Source of the DNA: Mesorhizobium sp. ORS 3359 | GTDB taxonomy: Bacteria; Pseudomonadota; Alphaproteobacteria; Rhizobiales; Rhizobiaceae | Assembly (NCBI GenBank): GCA_000824845.1 | Contig: CCNC01000046.1 | Span: 62,001 to 126,000, forward strand | Direction: 5' to 3' | Length of the DNA stretch: 64,000 nt | In this document: positions 42,191 through 51,413 of the stretch, piece by piece | Layout of the letters: each line of letters opens with the position of its first letter | Numbering within the stretch: the stretch's first letter is position 1 | Notes under the pieces: generated by a model | Told to the model about the DNA's origin: nothing | Seen by the model: only the letters and a program-made list of their open reading frames with translations | Databases searched by the model: none | Translations under genes and position numbers: made by a program

Positions 42191-43255
42191 ATGTCCAGTT
42201 TGCCGAAAGAAGTCAGAAGCTGGATATACGACTTCTTCTCCAATGGGCGCTTCGCAGCGTATCTGAAGATCGACGCCCGGCAATGCATAGAAGAGACGGG
42301 CGGCAACCTCGAACATTACGGGCTCTCGTCGCTTCGCATCGGCGAGCCCGTTGCCGAGCAGCTTGAATTCATGGAAGGGCTGCTGCCTTGCCCGGAGCTT
42401 CCATTCCATATGCCGATGGTGGAACTGCCCGGCGGCCACGTCGCCGACCTTCATCTCTTTAGTGACAGCGGCTCGGTGTGGCTGGTCTTTCTCGACGCCA
42501 CTCCCGAACGCGACCACCAGCAGCGGCTTCAGCAGAAGGCTTATGAAATGACCCTCCTGCAGGAGAGGGAGCGCCAGCTCAATGCCAAGCTGCAATCGAC
42601 GAACGAGGCGTTAAGGGAGAGCCAAGAGGGCTTGTCGCGCGAATACCGGCGCGCCGAATCCCTGCTCCTCAACATTCTTCCAGCGTCGATCGCGGAGCGG
42701 TTGAAAGCGGATGAGCAGATTGCGGACAACCATGCGGAAGTCAGTGTGCTCTTTGCCGACATCGTCGGTTTTACGGAAAGGGCACGGAGCGTCGGAGCCG
42801 CGCCCACGCTCGCTATTCTGAATTACTTCTTCAAGGCGGCGGATATGCTCTCGGAAGAATATGGATGCGAGAAGATTAAGACCATCGGCGATTGCGTAAT
42901 GGCGGTCTCTGGCCTGCCCACCGCGCGTTCCGATCATGCGCAAGCCTTGGCGCATTATGCGCTCGAGCTACGGGCGGCAGCCAGGCGCGAGCGCTTCGCA
43001 GGCGAACCGCTAAGCCTCAGGATTGGAATTCACTCCGGACCGATCGTGGCGGGCGTCATAGGCAAAAGACGGTTTGTCTATGACCTGTGGGGCGACACCG
43101 TCAATCTCGCCGCACGCATCCAAAAGGCCGCTGAGCCCGATGAAATCCGTATTTCGGATGCAACCCATCAATTGCTCACACCCGATTTTGCTTGCGAGCC
43201 GCTTGGGGAAACGGAATTGCGTGGCACAGGTCGCGTGCGAATGTGGCGGCTCTAG
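42191..43255 (+). CDS. class III adenylate cyclase
   Basis: 354 residues. Residues 1-110 form a possible PAS-like sensory domain (IDARQCIEETGGNLEHYGLS). A coiled-coil linker follows at about 115-155 (LLQERERQLNAKLQSTNEAL), then the cyclase domain. Metal Asp residues lie in LFADIVGFTERA and in KTIGDCVMAVSG, the adenine-selecting Lys in EKIKTIGD and Asp in YDLWGDTVNLAAR, and the late Asn/Arg are present. All catalytic residues fit ATP-to-cAMP conversion. It lies between the small GTPase and a cAMP-gated channel, its likely upstream and downstream partners. Confidence 0.93.
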   Translation: MSSLPKEVRSWIYDFFSNGRFAAYLKIDARQCIEETGGNLEHYGLSSLRIGEPVAEQLEFMEGLLPCPELPFHMPMVELPGGHVADLHLFSDSGSVWLVFLDATPERDHQQRLQQKAYEMTLLQERERQLNAKLQSTNEALRESQEGLSREYRRAESLLLNILPASIAERLKADEQIADNHAEVSVLFADIVGFTERARSVGAAPTLAILNYFFKAADMLSEEYGCEKIKTIGDCVMAVSGLPTARSDHAQALAHYALELRAAARRERFAGEPLSLRIGIHSGPIVAGVIGKRRFVYDLWGDTVNLAARIQKAAEPDEIRISDATHQLLTPDFACEPLGETELRGTGRVRMWRL

Positions 43256-43320
43256 GCACCTTTACGCTTGCCTCAAACGCATCCTATTTTGGAGGGCAGC
43301 AGCCACTCGCGGGCATAGAA

Positions 43321-44388
43321 ATGTCGGTACTGCCTTTCTTAAGAATTTACGCGCCGCTCAACGCGGTGCTGGCTGCGCCCGGGCTTTTGGCGGTGGCTGG
43401 GCTCACGATACCGGACATGTCCGGACGAAGCAGGCTGGCTCTGGCTGCAGTACTCGCTGCCATTTGGGGCGCCTATTTCCTGCAAATGGCCGCGACGCTG
43501 CTTGAGCGTGAGGCGGGAGGCGTTCGGGACAGGACGCCGGCAATCGCCATCGATGTACTCGCGGTCTTGGTTCCACTCGCCGCATTTCTGCTCGTTGGCA
43601 CGCCCGACCGGAGCCTCTACTGTGCTGTCTGGCTCCTGAAACCCCTGCGCGACTCGACTTTCTTCCCGGTGCTGGGCAGGGTGCTGGCCAACGAAGCGCG
43701 CAACCTGATCGGCGTCACCACGCTTTTTGGCGTCGTTCTGTTCGGTGTCGCCCTCGCGGGCTATGTCATCGAGCGCGATATCCAACCGGAAAAGTTCGGC
43801 AGCATCCCCCAGGCAATGTGGTGGGCGGTGGTCACGCTGTCTACCACCGGCTATGGCGACGCTATTCCGCAAAGCTTCGCCGGCCGCGTCCTTTCCGGGG
43901 CGGTCATGATGAGCGGCATCGGCATATTCGCGCTCTGGGCCGGCATTCTTGCCACCGGCTTCTATCAGGAAGTCCGTCGCGGCGATTTCGTCCGTAATTG
44001 GCAATTGGTCGCTGCCGTGCCATTGTTTCAGAAGCTCGGACCGGCCGTGCTGGTCGAGATCGTGCGCGCGTTAAGACCTCGCACCGTGCCGGGGGGCGCC
44101 GTGATCTGCCGCAATGGCGAGATCGGCGACCAGATGTTCTTCGTCGTGGAGGGGCGCGTCAGCGTCGCGACGCCAAATCCGGTGGAGCTTGGCCCTGGCG
44201 CCTTCTTCGGCGAGATGGCGCTGATCAGCGGCGAACCGCGCATGGCGACCGTCAGCGCCGCAACCGCGGTCTCACTGCTATCGCTGCACTCGTCGGATTT
44301 CCAGATGCTGTGCAGCAGCAGCCCGGAGATCGCGGAAATCATCCGCAAGACTGCGCTCGAACGGCGCGGCGCGGCGCCGATGTCTTGA
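43321..44388 (+). CDS. cyclic-nucleotide-gated potassium channel, MloK1 type
   Basis: 355 residues, the same length as MloK1 of Mesorhizobium loti, and near-identical as far as I recall it. Six membrane spans include a voltage-sensor-like S1-S4 with few charges. The potassium filter TTGYGD is at residues 175-180. There is a short linker instead of the eukaryotic C-linker, then a C-terminal cyclic-nucleotide-binding domain with the phosphate-binding cassette FFGEMALISGEPRMATV. cAMP opens such channels. The ATG at 43321 matches the known N-terminus MSVLPFLRIYAPLNAVLAAP. It sits 65 bases after the cyclase gene. Confidence 0.95.
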   Translation: MSVLPFLRIYAPLNAVLAAPGLLAVAGLTIPDMSGRSRLALAAVLAAIWGAYFLQMAATLLEREAGGVRDRTPAIAIDVLAVLVPLAAFLLVGTPDRSLYCAVWLLKPLRDSTFFPVLGRVLANEARNLIGVTTLFGVVLFGVALAGYVIERDIQPEKFGSIPQAMWWAVVTLSTTGYGDAIPQSFAGRVLSGAVMMSGIGIFALWAGILATGFYQEVRRGDFVRNWQLVAAVPLFQKLGPAVLVEIVRALRPRTVPGGAVICRNGEIGDQMFFVVEGRVSVATPNPVELGPGAFFGEMALISGEPRMATVSAATAVSLLSLHSSDFQMLCSSSPEIAEIIRKTALERRGAAPMS

Positions 44389-44427
44389 CCGCACCACGAG
44401 GTGCAACTGCGGGACGTGTCCACCCCC

Positions 44428-44448
44428 GGCTCCACAATTGAGGGAGCC
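44428..44448. terminator. small hairpin between convergent channel genes
   Basis: GGCTCC and GGAGCC, a 6-bp stem with a nine-base loop, between the MloK1-type gene (stop 44388) and the MscS gene (stop 44486). There is no T-run. A weak bidirectional terminator is possible. Confidence 0.3.
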
Positions 44449-44485
44449 GACTCATCGATCTCCGACATCAGGTATCATAGCTTTC

Positions 44486-46795
44486 CTACTCTGTTGTGGT
44501 GGCTTTCCTGCGCCGGTTGGTGTGCGCCTGCGCAACTGCCATTTTTAGCTCGGGTGTGATCTCGACAGGCGCATTCTCTGCCCCATGTGGGTTCTGCAGC
44601 CCTTCGACGTGAACGGTCGGGAATGGCAGTTCGATGCCCTGCTCCTTGAAGACTTGGCGGACGCGTACATAGAATTTGCGTTTCATACCGAAGGCGCCTC
44701 CCGGTATGGTTGTGGCCTTGACCCTCAATACGATGCCGTACTCGCCGAACTCCTGTACGCCCTGCATCTTGATCGGTGAAAGCACCCAAGGTTTGAATTC
44801 GGGATCTTCAGCCAGTTCGAGGCCTATTCGCTTGATCAGCTTGCGAGCGAAGTCGATGTCGGTGTCATAGCCGACGGTGATGTTGAATTTGTCGGTAACC
44901 CAATCACGGCTCTGGTTCTGGACTGCCCCGAGTTCACCGAAAGGTATCGTGAACAGCGAGCCACGATGATGGCGCAGCTTCACCGAGCGCAGCGAAAAGC
45001 TCTCCACCGTTCCCATATAATTGCCGGCAGTAATGTATTCGCCAACACGAAACGCATCATCGAGCAGAAAAAACACGCCCGAAATAACGTCCTTGACCAG
45101 GGTTTGCGCCCCAAATCCCACGGCGACGCCAACGACGCCGGCGCCGGCGATCAGTGGGCCAATCTCGATACCCATTGAAGCGAGGATCATCAACACTGCC
45201 ATGACGACGATCACCGCGAGCAGAATGTTCTGGATGATCGGCAGGAGCGTGCGCAGCCGCGCCTGCTGCGGATCGACGATCGGAGCCTCCTCGGCGTCGA
45301 TCACCGCGTGCGGCGTTTCGATGCCAAGCTTTCTCTCGATCAAGGCCTTGATGATCGACCAGCCGAAATCGGCTGCGAGGGCAATGACCACGATATTGAT
45401 CAAGCCGCGCAATATGAGCGTGGTCGTCGTATTGCTGTCCTGCATGGACTGCATGTTCAGACCCCAGACACGGGCGAGAACATAAGCCGCCGCCAGGATC
45501 AGGATCATCCGGATTCCGCGATCGATGACAGCGATCGTCAGCGCCGGGATCGTAGGCCGGCCGGCCTCTTCCGAACCCGGCCGCAGGACGAAATTGACCG
45601 CGCGCTGCGTCAGCACGATTACCAAAGGCAGGAAGAATGCGGCAAAGGTAAACCAGAACAATATAGGAAGGCCTGCGATGCGCAGCAGGAACAGGACGAC
45701 GAAGTAGGCAGTCAACAACCATGTCGCTCCCGTATGACCGCTTTGGTGCGCATCCTCTCGCTGTGTTCTTGGCCGACGCCAAACGGCAAGCAGAAAGAGC
45801 AGCAGCAGCACGAAATCGGCGCTTAGCGACAGGACCAGCATTCCGTCCTGATCGATGCCGAGACCCGGCAGGAGGATGAACGCGGCGGCGAAGAAGGCGA
45901 AGACGCCGACGATCCGGGGCAGCCAATAGAACCAATGGTCGGCCGTTTCGTTGGTGATCGGCAAAGCGCGAACCTCGACGGCGTTTTCGACCTGCATGAA
46001 GGAAGGGACGAGCAAGGCTGCGAGATACATGCGCACCGCCGCTGTGGCGACTGCAGCCATCAGAAATGTCAGCACGATCTCACGGATAAGCATTGGCCAG
46101 TCGAACAGCATGAACGCACCGGCGCTGCCCAGCGCGAATGAGACGATCAGCAGGCTGGAATAAAGCGTGCGGCCGCCAATCTTCTTGACCCGCCCAATGG
46201 GCGTATCCTTCGATTGCGCAATGATCCAAAGACGGAACGGACGGGTGAGCTTGTACGTCGCCCAGGTGAGCGCCAGGCCGGCAGAGATGAAAATCGCGAT
46301 CAGCAAAAGCAGTGCGGCAGGCCTCTTGCCGGACATGTCCTCCATGGTCTCTGCTCGGACGCGCGCGAACTGGCCTGGCAGCGTGGGCAAGGTTCGCACG
46401 ATCCTTTGGATATGACGCTTGATCCGATCGAGCGTCGAAGATGCCATCGTATTCATCCGGCCCGGCGCGGCCACGGCGTCGGACGAGGCGGCGGCCGGCG
46501 AGGCTCCTGCCGCGGCAGGCGTTCCGGTCGGTCCGGCGCCCTGCTTTCGTTGCTCGGCCACCCAGGCCTTCACCGACGGATCGTCGAGAAGATCGAATAA
46601 CTGTTTGACCTTTTCGGGCGGGACGGTCGCCGGCGCCTGCGCCTGTGCCGGACCGGCCAACAAGAGGGCGATGCTAAAGACGAGCGGCCCGGCAATCAGG
46701 ACAAACAGCGCGGCCAGATCTCCGAGACGTCGTGCCGGGCGCGCCGGATTCCTGGCTCTCAATCGACGTATCATTGATTCGGGGCAGCTAGCCAT
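44486..46795 (-). CDS. large MscS-family mechanosensitive channel
   Basis: 769 residues. A signal/anchor segment (VLIAGPLVFSIALLLAGPAQ) and a periplasmic low-complexity region come first, then about ten membrane spans. The MscS core includes the pore helix GPLIAGAGVVGVAVGFGAQT, then LVKDVISGVFFLLDDAFRVG and beta-domain motif VESFSLRSVKLRHHRG with TIPFGELG. A C-terminal alpha/beta domain and charged tail end it. Such large members release solutes on osmotic downshift. It is convergent with the potassium channel gene, giving an osmotic theme to this region. Confidence 0.9.
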   Translation of the reverse strand: MASCPESMIRRLRARNPARPARRLGDLAALFVLIAGPLVFSIALLLAGPAQAQAPATVPPEKVKQLFDLLDDPSVKAWVAEQRKQGAGPTGTPAAAGASPAAASSDAVAAPGRMNTMASSTLDRIKRHIQRIVRTLPTLPGQFARVRAETMEDMSGKRPAALLLLIAIFISAGLALTWATYKLTRPFRLWIIAQSKDTPIGRVKKIGGRTLYSSLLIVSFALGSAGAFMLFDWPMLIREIVLTFLMAAVATAAVRMYLAALLVPSFMQVENAVEVRALPITNETADHWFYWLPRIVGVFAFFAAAFILLPGLGIDQDGMLVLSLSADFVLLLLFLLAVWRRPRTQREDAHQSGHTGATWLLTAYFVVLFLLRIAGLPILFWFTFAAFFLPLVIVLTQRAVNFVLRPGSEEAGRPTIPALTIAVIDRGIRMILILAAAYVLARVWGLNMQSMQDSNTTTTLILRGLINIVVIALAADFGWSIIKALIERKLGIETPHAVIDAEEAPIVDPQQARLRTLLPIIQNILLAVIVVMAVLMILASMGIEIGPLIAGAGVVGVAVGFGAQTLVKDVISGVFFLLDDAFRVGEYITAGNYMGTVESFSLRSVKLRHHRGSLFTIPFGELGAVQNQSRDWVTDKFNITVGYDTDIDFARKLIKRIGLELAEDPEFKPWVLSPIKMQGVQEFGEYGIVLRVKATTIPGGAFGMKRKFYVRVRQVFKEQGIELPFPTVHVEGLQNPHGAENAPVEITPELKMAVAQAHTNRRRKATTTE

Positions 46796-47119
46796 TCAAT
46801 GTATATAGACGATGACATAGCGCCCTTGGTAGCGTTGATAGTAGCTGCTGCCGCAGTGCCAAAGCACGGTGCCGTTGATCGAAGTCTTCACACACGCAGC
46901 CGGGAGCCTGTTCACGTAGATAGTCGAACGGCGGATCGTTCGGCGTGTGGTGCGCCTCGCGACGCCTGCGACGCTGCCAGGCGTAAGCGGATGGCCAACT
47001 CGCGCTTGCGCTTCGCCAACGAAAGGGGCGAAGGGCGCAAGGGCCTCGATGAGCCCCGCAAACATCAAGACGACGGCGATTCCGGCAGCGCCGGTCAATC
47101 TCAAGCCAGGTCTCGTCAT
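46796..47119 (-). CDS. small exported protein with two cysteines
   Basis: 107 residues. A signal peptide (LTGAAGIAVVLMFAGLIEAL) precedes an Arg-rich linker (VARRTTRRTIRRS) and a small conserved-looking end: LPAACVKTSINGTVLWHCGS, then YYQRYQGRYVIVYI. The two Cys could form a disulfide in the periplasm. I recall similar unnamed proteins in Mesorhizobium, but no function. GGGAGGAT precedes the ATG at 47119. Its stop abuts the MscS gene start, so the two may be co-transcribed. Confidence 0.72.
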   Translation of the reverse strand: MTRPGLRLTGAAGIAVVLMFAGLIEALAPFAPFVGEAQARVGHPLTPGSVAGVARRTTRRTIRRSTIYVNRLPAACVKTSINGTVLWHCGSSYYQRYQGRYVIVYIH

Positions 47120-47689
47120 TTTGATCCTCCCAAGAGCTCACCCCTTCGCGCGTTCTTATGTCCGGACTATGCAGCCAGGCGCCCAACGCAGGCTAGAATT
47201 TTAGAAGGTACTAATTATCAAATTCGACTTCTATCCGGATTGCGCAAATTCCATCGAACCGCTGGCGATGATGACCGGCATTTCTCGGCGCGGGTTGCGC
47301 TCCGGTCACGATCTTCCGGCGCGCTGCAGTGTTTGGTAGGAGCTGCGGCGGCCGCTCGGCCGAGAGCTGTCCGCACTCGTTCAGGTCGGGGAAGACAGAC
47401 CCGAGCGCTTCGTGCGAATGTAGCTCCATGAAGGGCTTCGGATTATTGTTGGCGCCCATCACATCACGAAATGCGGGGTCCAGAGTGAAGAACGCTGTCT
47501 GGCTTTCGCCTCGCGCCGGTCGCATGGGAGACGATGAATTCGCGGACGGCGAGGGGCGATCTGCGGCCTCTTGGGTAATACGAATTGAAAATTGCGCCCT
47601 CATGTTTCACAACAGGTCGGTTAGGCCTCAGGATGGCTTCCCCAACCGCCCAGGCTCCTCAAGGTGAGAATTCGAAAAGACGTTCAGAA
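47120..47689. other. intergenic stretch without a supportable gene
   Basis: About 570 bases between divergent genes. One minus-strand frame (47211-47603) is open for 130 codons but has no ribosome site or recognisable motif, so I leave it out. Promoters for both flanking genes should lie here; I see no consensus that I can name. Confidence 0.5.
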
Positions 47690-48904
47690 ATGACCCAGCA
47701 CGTACAAGACGCCCGAATTCTCATGTACAGCCACGACACGTTTGGGCTTGGCCACCTGCAGCGCTGTCGGACCATCGCGCATTCGCTGGTCGAGGATTTC
47801 CGCGGACTTCAGGTGCTGATCATTTCCGGCGCGCCTATCGCCGGCGCCTTCGATTATCGCGCCCGTGTCGACTTCGTGAAGATCCCCAGCGTCATTAAGT
47901 TGCGCAACGGCGAGTACACCTCGCTGGAAAAGGATATCGATCTGCATGAGACGCTCAGGATGCGCCAGTCGATCATCCGTCACACGGCCGAGACCTTCCG
48001 GCCGGATATCTTCATCGTCGACAAGGAACCGCTCGGCCTGCGCGGTGAGATCGAGGACACGCTGTCCTACCTCAAGACGCGGGGCACCACGCTCGTGCTT
48101 GGCCTGCGCGAGGTGATGGATGCGCCGCATCTGCTCGAAGCAGAGTGGGCACGCAGGGATGTGATACGCAAGATAGGCCTGTTCTACGACAAGGTCTGGG
48201 CCTATGGTCCGCCGGATTTCTACGATCCGTTGACCGGCTTGGATGTGCCGCCGGCCGTCAGGGCAAAGATGCGGTTCGTCGGTTTCCTGCAACGGCGCCT
48301 GCAGCGGAACGAATTGCCCGGCCACCGGCCCGAGGGTGAGTATATCCTCGTTACCACAGGGGGCGGCGGTGACGGCGCGGAACTGATCCACGACGTCATC
48401 GATGCCTATCAGCAGAACCCGCAGTTGCAACACAGGGCGCTGATCGTGCTTGGGCCTTACATGCCGGCGCGCAAGCGCAACAAGCTGCTGAAGAAGGGGG
48501 CCAAGATCCCCTGCGTCAAGATCATCGAGTTCGACAACCGCATGGAAGACCTGATTGCCGGTGCCAAGGCGGTAGTGGCAATGGGTGGTTACAACACCTA
48601 TTGCGAGATCCTGTCTTTCGACAAGCCGGCGCTGATCGTGCCGCGCGTCGAGCCCCGCCAGGAACAACTGATCCGCGCTCGGCGCGCAGCCGAACTCGGC
48701 CTGATCGAGATGCTTTTGCCGGACGAAGCCAAGGATTCCCAGCGGTTTGCCGAAGCACTGGTGGCGCTACCGGACCGGCCCCGCCCATCTCAGAGCAATC
48801 CGCATTTGAGGCTGGAAGGACTGCCTCATATTTCCGAAATCGTCGCAGACCTGCTCGATCGGCGGGCCAGCCCTCACCTTTCGGTCATTGAGGGAATGAG
48901 CTGA
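47690..48904 (+). CDS. MurG-like (COG4671-type) glycosyltransferase
   Basis: 404 residues with a GT-B fold. The N-terminal domain has SHDTFGLGHLQRCRTIAHSL and LIISGAPIAGAF. The C-terminal donor-binding domain has YILVTTGGGGDGAELI and VVAMGGYNTYCEILSFDKPA with the usual Glu. The acceptor and sugar are unknown. It is a paralogue of the protein at 50147-51277. Start at ATG 47690; the frame is open to 47585. It begins a three-gene glycosyltransferase operon. Confidence 0.87.
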   Translation: MTQHVQDARILMYSHDTFGLGHLQRCRTIAHSLVEDFRGLQVLIISGAPIAGAFDYRARVDFVKIPSVIKLRNGEYTSLEKDIDLHETLRMRQSIIRHTAETFRPDIFIVDKEPLGLRGEIEDTLSYLKTRGTTLVLGLREVMDAPHLLEAEWARRDVIRKIGLFYDKVWAYGPPDFYDPLTGLDVPPAVRAKMRFVGFLQRRLQRNELPGHRPEGEYILVTTGGGGDGAELIHDVIDAYQQNPQLQHRALIVLGPYMPARKRNKLLKKGAKIPCVKIIEFDNRMEDLIAGAKAVVAMGGYNTYCEILSFDKPALIVPRVEPRQEQLIRARRAAELGLIEMLLPDEAKDSQRFAEALVALPDRPRPSQSNPHLRLEGLPHISEIVADLLDRRASPHLSVIEGMS

Positions 48905-48905
48905 G

Positions 48906-50150
48906 TTGCAACGTCGCAAGATCGTCGTGGTTCTGAAGGGCTATCCGCGGTTGTCGGAAACCTTCATCGCGCAGGAACTGCTCGGTCTGGAGCGCGCGGG
49001 ATTCGACCTGATACTCGTCGCGCTCAGGCGGCCGACCGACGCAAAACGCCACCCTGTGCATGACGAAATCAAGGCGCCCGTCCGTTATCTGCCGGAATAT
49101 CTGCATGAAGAGCCGCTGCGCGTGCTTCGCGCGCTGTTTGCCTATCTGCTGCGGCCGGGGTTCTGGCGCGCGCTCGGATCGCTGGCTGCCGATATCCCCC
49201 GCGACTTTACGCGCAATCGCGTGCGCCGCTTCGGGCAGGCGCTCGTGCTGGCGGCCGAATGGCCGGAAGACGCGGGATGGTTGCATGCCCATTTCGCGCA
49301 CACGCCGGCATCGGTGACGCGCTATGCCAGCTTGCTTCGAAGTCTGCCCTGGAGCTGCTCAGCCCATGCCAAGGACATCTGGACTTCTGCGGACTGGGAT
49401 CTGGCCGGCAAGCTTTCCTCGGCACGCTGGACGGTCACTTGCACGAAAACCGGCTTCGATCGTCTTAAAGAACTCGCAAACGGCAACTCGTCCGTGCATC
49501 TGAGCTACCATGGGCTCGACCTTGATCGCTTCGGCAGTTTCGGCGAGCCGCGAAAACAGCATGACGGCTCGGCGGCGGACGACCCGGTTATCATTCTCAG
49601 TGTCGGGCGCGCCGTTGCAAAGAAAGGTTACGATACCTTGCTGGAGGCGCTTGCCCTCTTGCCTGGCGATTTGGCGTGGCAATTCGAGCATATCGGCGGC
49701 GGCGAGGAACTGGAACGGCTCAAGGCTCTGGCGCAAAAGTTCGGACTGGATGGTCGCGTGTCCTGGAAGGGCGCGCTTGCGCAAGAGGAGGTGCTTGAGC
49801 ACTACCGGTGCGCCGACATCTTCGCCCTGGCCTGCAGGATCACCGCAAATGGCGACCGGGACGGTCTGCCGAATGTTCTGGTGGAGGCGGCTAGCCAGCG
49901 GCTTGCCTGCGTGTCGACCGATATTTCCGGCGTGCCGGAGCTTTTGTCGCCGGATGAAACCGGGCTGCTGGTTCCGACGGAAAACCCAATTGCCCTCGCA
50001 CAGGCGCTGGAGCGCCTGATCCGCGATCCCGTGCTGCGCGCCCGCCTCGGCGACGCCGCTGAGCGGCGCGTGCGTGGCAATTTCGACCATACGGCAAGCA
50101 TTGGACAGCTCAAGGAACTTTTCGAGCGGGAGTGGCGGGCCGCCGAATGA
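48906..50150 (+). CDS. family 4 glycosyltransferase
   Basis: 414 residues with a GT-B fold. The N-terminal part has VVVLKGYPRLSETFIAQELL, typical of colanic-acid-type transferases. The C-terminal domain has ILSVGRAVAKKGYDTLLEAL, then WKGALAQEEVLEHYRCADIF and DRDGLPNVLVEAASQ with the conserved Glu of the EX7E motif. The start is TTG at 48906, directly after the upstream stop and behind GAGGGAATGAG. It ends in an ATGA overlap with the next transferase. Confidence 0.88.
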   Translation: MQRRKIVVVLKGYPRLSETFIAQELLGLERAGFDLILVALRRPTDAKRHPVHDEIKAPVRYLPEYLHEEPLRVLRALFAYLLRPGFWRALGSLAADIPRDFTRNRVRRFGQALVLAAEWPEDAGWLHAHFAHTPASVTRYASLLRSLPWSCSAHAKDIWTSADWDLAGKLSSARWTVTCTKTGFDRLKELANGNSSVHLSYHGLDLDRFGSFGEPRKQHDGSAADDPVIILSVGRAVAKKGYDTLLEALALLPGDLAWQFEHIGGGEELERLKALAQKFGLDGRVSWKGALAQEEVLEHYRCADIFALACRITANGDRDGLPNVLVEAASQRLACVSTDISGVPELLSPDETGLLVPTENPIALAQALERLIRDPVLRARLGDAAERRVRGNFDHTASIGQLKELFEREWRAAE

Positions 50151-51277
50151 AGCGCGTCTTCCTCTATGTCCAGCACCTGCTCGGTATCGGCCATCTCGCG
50201 CGCTCCAGCCGCATCGCAGCAGCACTGGTCGATGACGGGTTTGACGTAACCGTCGTGACCGGCGGTGCGCCGATCGCGGGGTTTCCGGGACCACGGGTAA
50301 ATACTGTAACCCTGCCGCCTGTCACCTCCGGTGATGAAGGATTTTCCGGACTTGTCGATCTGCAGGGCAGACCCATCGACGATGATTTCAAGAAACGGCG
50401 TTCAGAGACACTGCTGCAGGCATACCGGGATTGCAGACCTGATATCGTTATTGTGGAGGCCTTTCCGTTTGGACGCCGGCAGATGCGTTTCGAACTCTTG
50501 CCGCTGATCGAGGCCATCGAGGCGACATCGCCCAGACCGCTGCTGGCGACGTCCGTCCGCGATATTCTTCAGGAGCGCGTCAAGTCGGGCCGAAACGAGG
50601 AAACGGTCGATCTCATCAATAGGCATTTCGACCTTGTCATGGTCCACGGCGATCCGGCTTTCGCAACCATCGACAAGACATTTCCGCTGGCCGGGGCAAT
50701 CAGGGCCGAGGTCACCTACACAGGGCTCGTTGCCGCGCCGCCATCGCCCGCGGCCACCGAGGGCTTCGACATTCTGGTGTCGGTTGGCGGCGGGGCTGCC
50801 GGAAGGGGTCTTGTCAGTTCCACCATCGCAGCGGCGCGGAATGCCAATAATGGCTGGAAATGGTGTTTGATCACCGGCCCCAACCTGCCGAAAGATGAGT
50901 TTGACGCCATCGCACGCGATGCCACGCCGGGCCTGTCCGTCTTCCGCTTCCGCGAGGATTTTGCCAGCCTGCTGACCGGCGCCCGCCTGTCGGTCTCGCA
51001 GGCGGGTTACAACACGGTCTGCGATGTCCTGCGCGCTGGTTGTCGCTCCCTGATCGTGCCGTTTGCAGCCGGCGGGGAAACCGAACAAACGGTTCGCGCC
51101 CTGATGCTCGAAGAACTCGGCCTTGCAACGGTGCTGATGGAAAAGGACCTGACGCCTGAAGGTTTGGCGCAGACGATCGAACAGGCGCTTGGGGCACCGA
51201 AGCCGCCCGCGCATCGTCTCGATCTGGAAGGGGCGCGTCACTCGGCGCGAATCCTGCGTGAGCGCCTCAAGTCCTAG
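50147..51277 (+). CDS. MurG-like (COG4671-type) glycosyltransferase
   Basis: 376 residues with a GT-B fold. LLGIGHLARSSRIAAALVDD opens the acceptor domain and ILVSVGGGAAGRGLVSS the donor domain. VSQAGYNTVCDVLRAGCRSL then marks the sugar-nucleotide site, paralleling GGYNTYCEIL in the paralogue two genes upstream. Third member of the operon, coupled by ATGA. The stop codon TAG is the first part of the long hairpin repeat at 51276. The likely role is surface glycan synthesis; specificity is unknown. Confidence 0.87.
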   Translation: MKRVFLYVQHLLGIGHLARSSRIAAALVDDGFDVTVVTGGAPIAGFPGPRVNTVTLPPVTSGDEGFSGLVDLQGRPIDDDFKKRRSETLLQAYRDCRPDIVIVEAFPFGRRQMRFELLPLIEAIEATSPRPLLATSVRDILQERVKSGRNEETVDLINRHFDLVMVHGDPAFATIDKTFPLAGAIRAEVTYTGLVAAPPSPAATEGFDILVSVGGGAAGRGLVSSTIAAARNANNGWKWCLITGPNLPKDEFDAIARDATPGLSVFRFREDFASLLTGARLSVSQAGYNTVCDVLRAGCRSLIVPFAAGGETEQTVRALMLEELGLATVLMEKDLTPEGLAQTIEQALGAPKPPAHRLDLEGARHSARILRERLKS

Positions 51278-51366
51278 AGCGGTTCACCGTTTCACGGAAA
51301 CGGCGAACCGCTCTATCTCTTTGATTTGACGCAGTTCCGGACGGAATTCCGTTTCCTGGTATCTGC
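51276..51366. repeat. rhizobial intergenic repeat, copy A (hairpin plus conserved core)
   Basis: It begins with an 18-bp near-perfect stem, AGAGCGGTTCACCGTTTC with GAAACGGCGAACCGCTCT, around a three-base loop. The core CTCTATCTCTTTGATTTGAC and then GCAGTTCCGGACGGAATTCC follow. It overlaps the stop codon of the glycosyltransferase gene and may serve as its terminator. A second partial copy lies at 56593-56660. I recall such elements as very common between genes in Mesorhizobium and relatives. Confidence 0.75.
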
Positions 51367-51413
51367 CTTAGTCTTCATGCATGTCGTTGTCCCAAAACCG
51401 CTGCGCAGACGCA

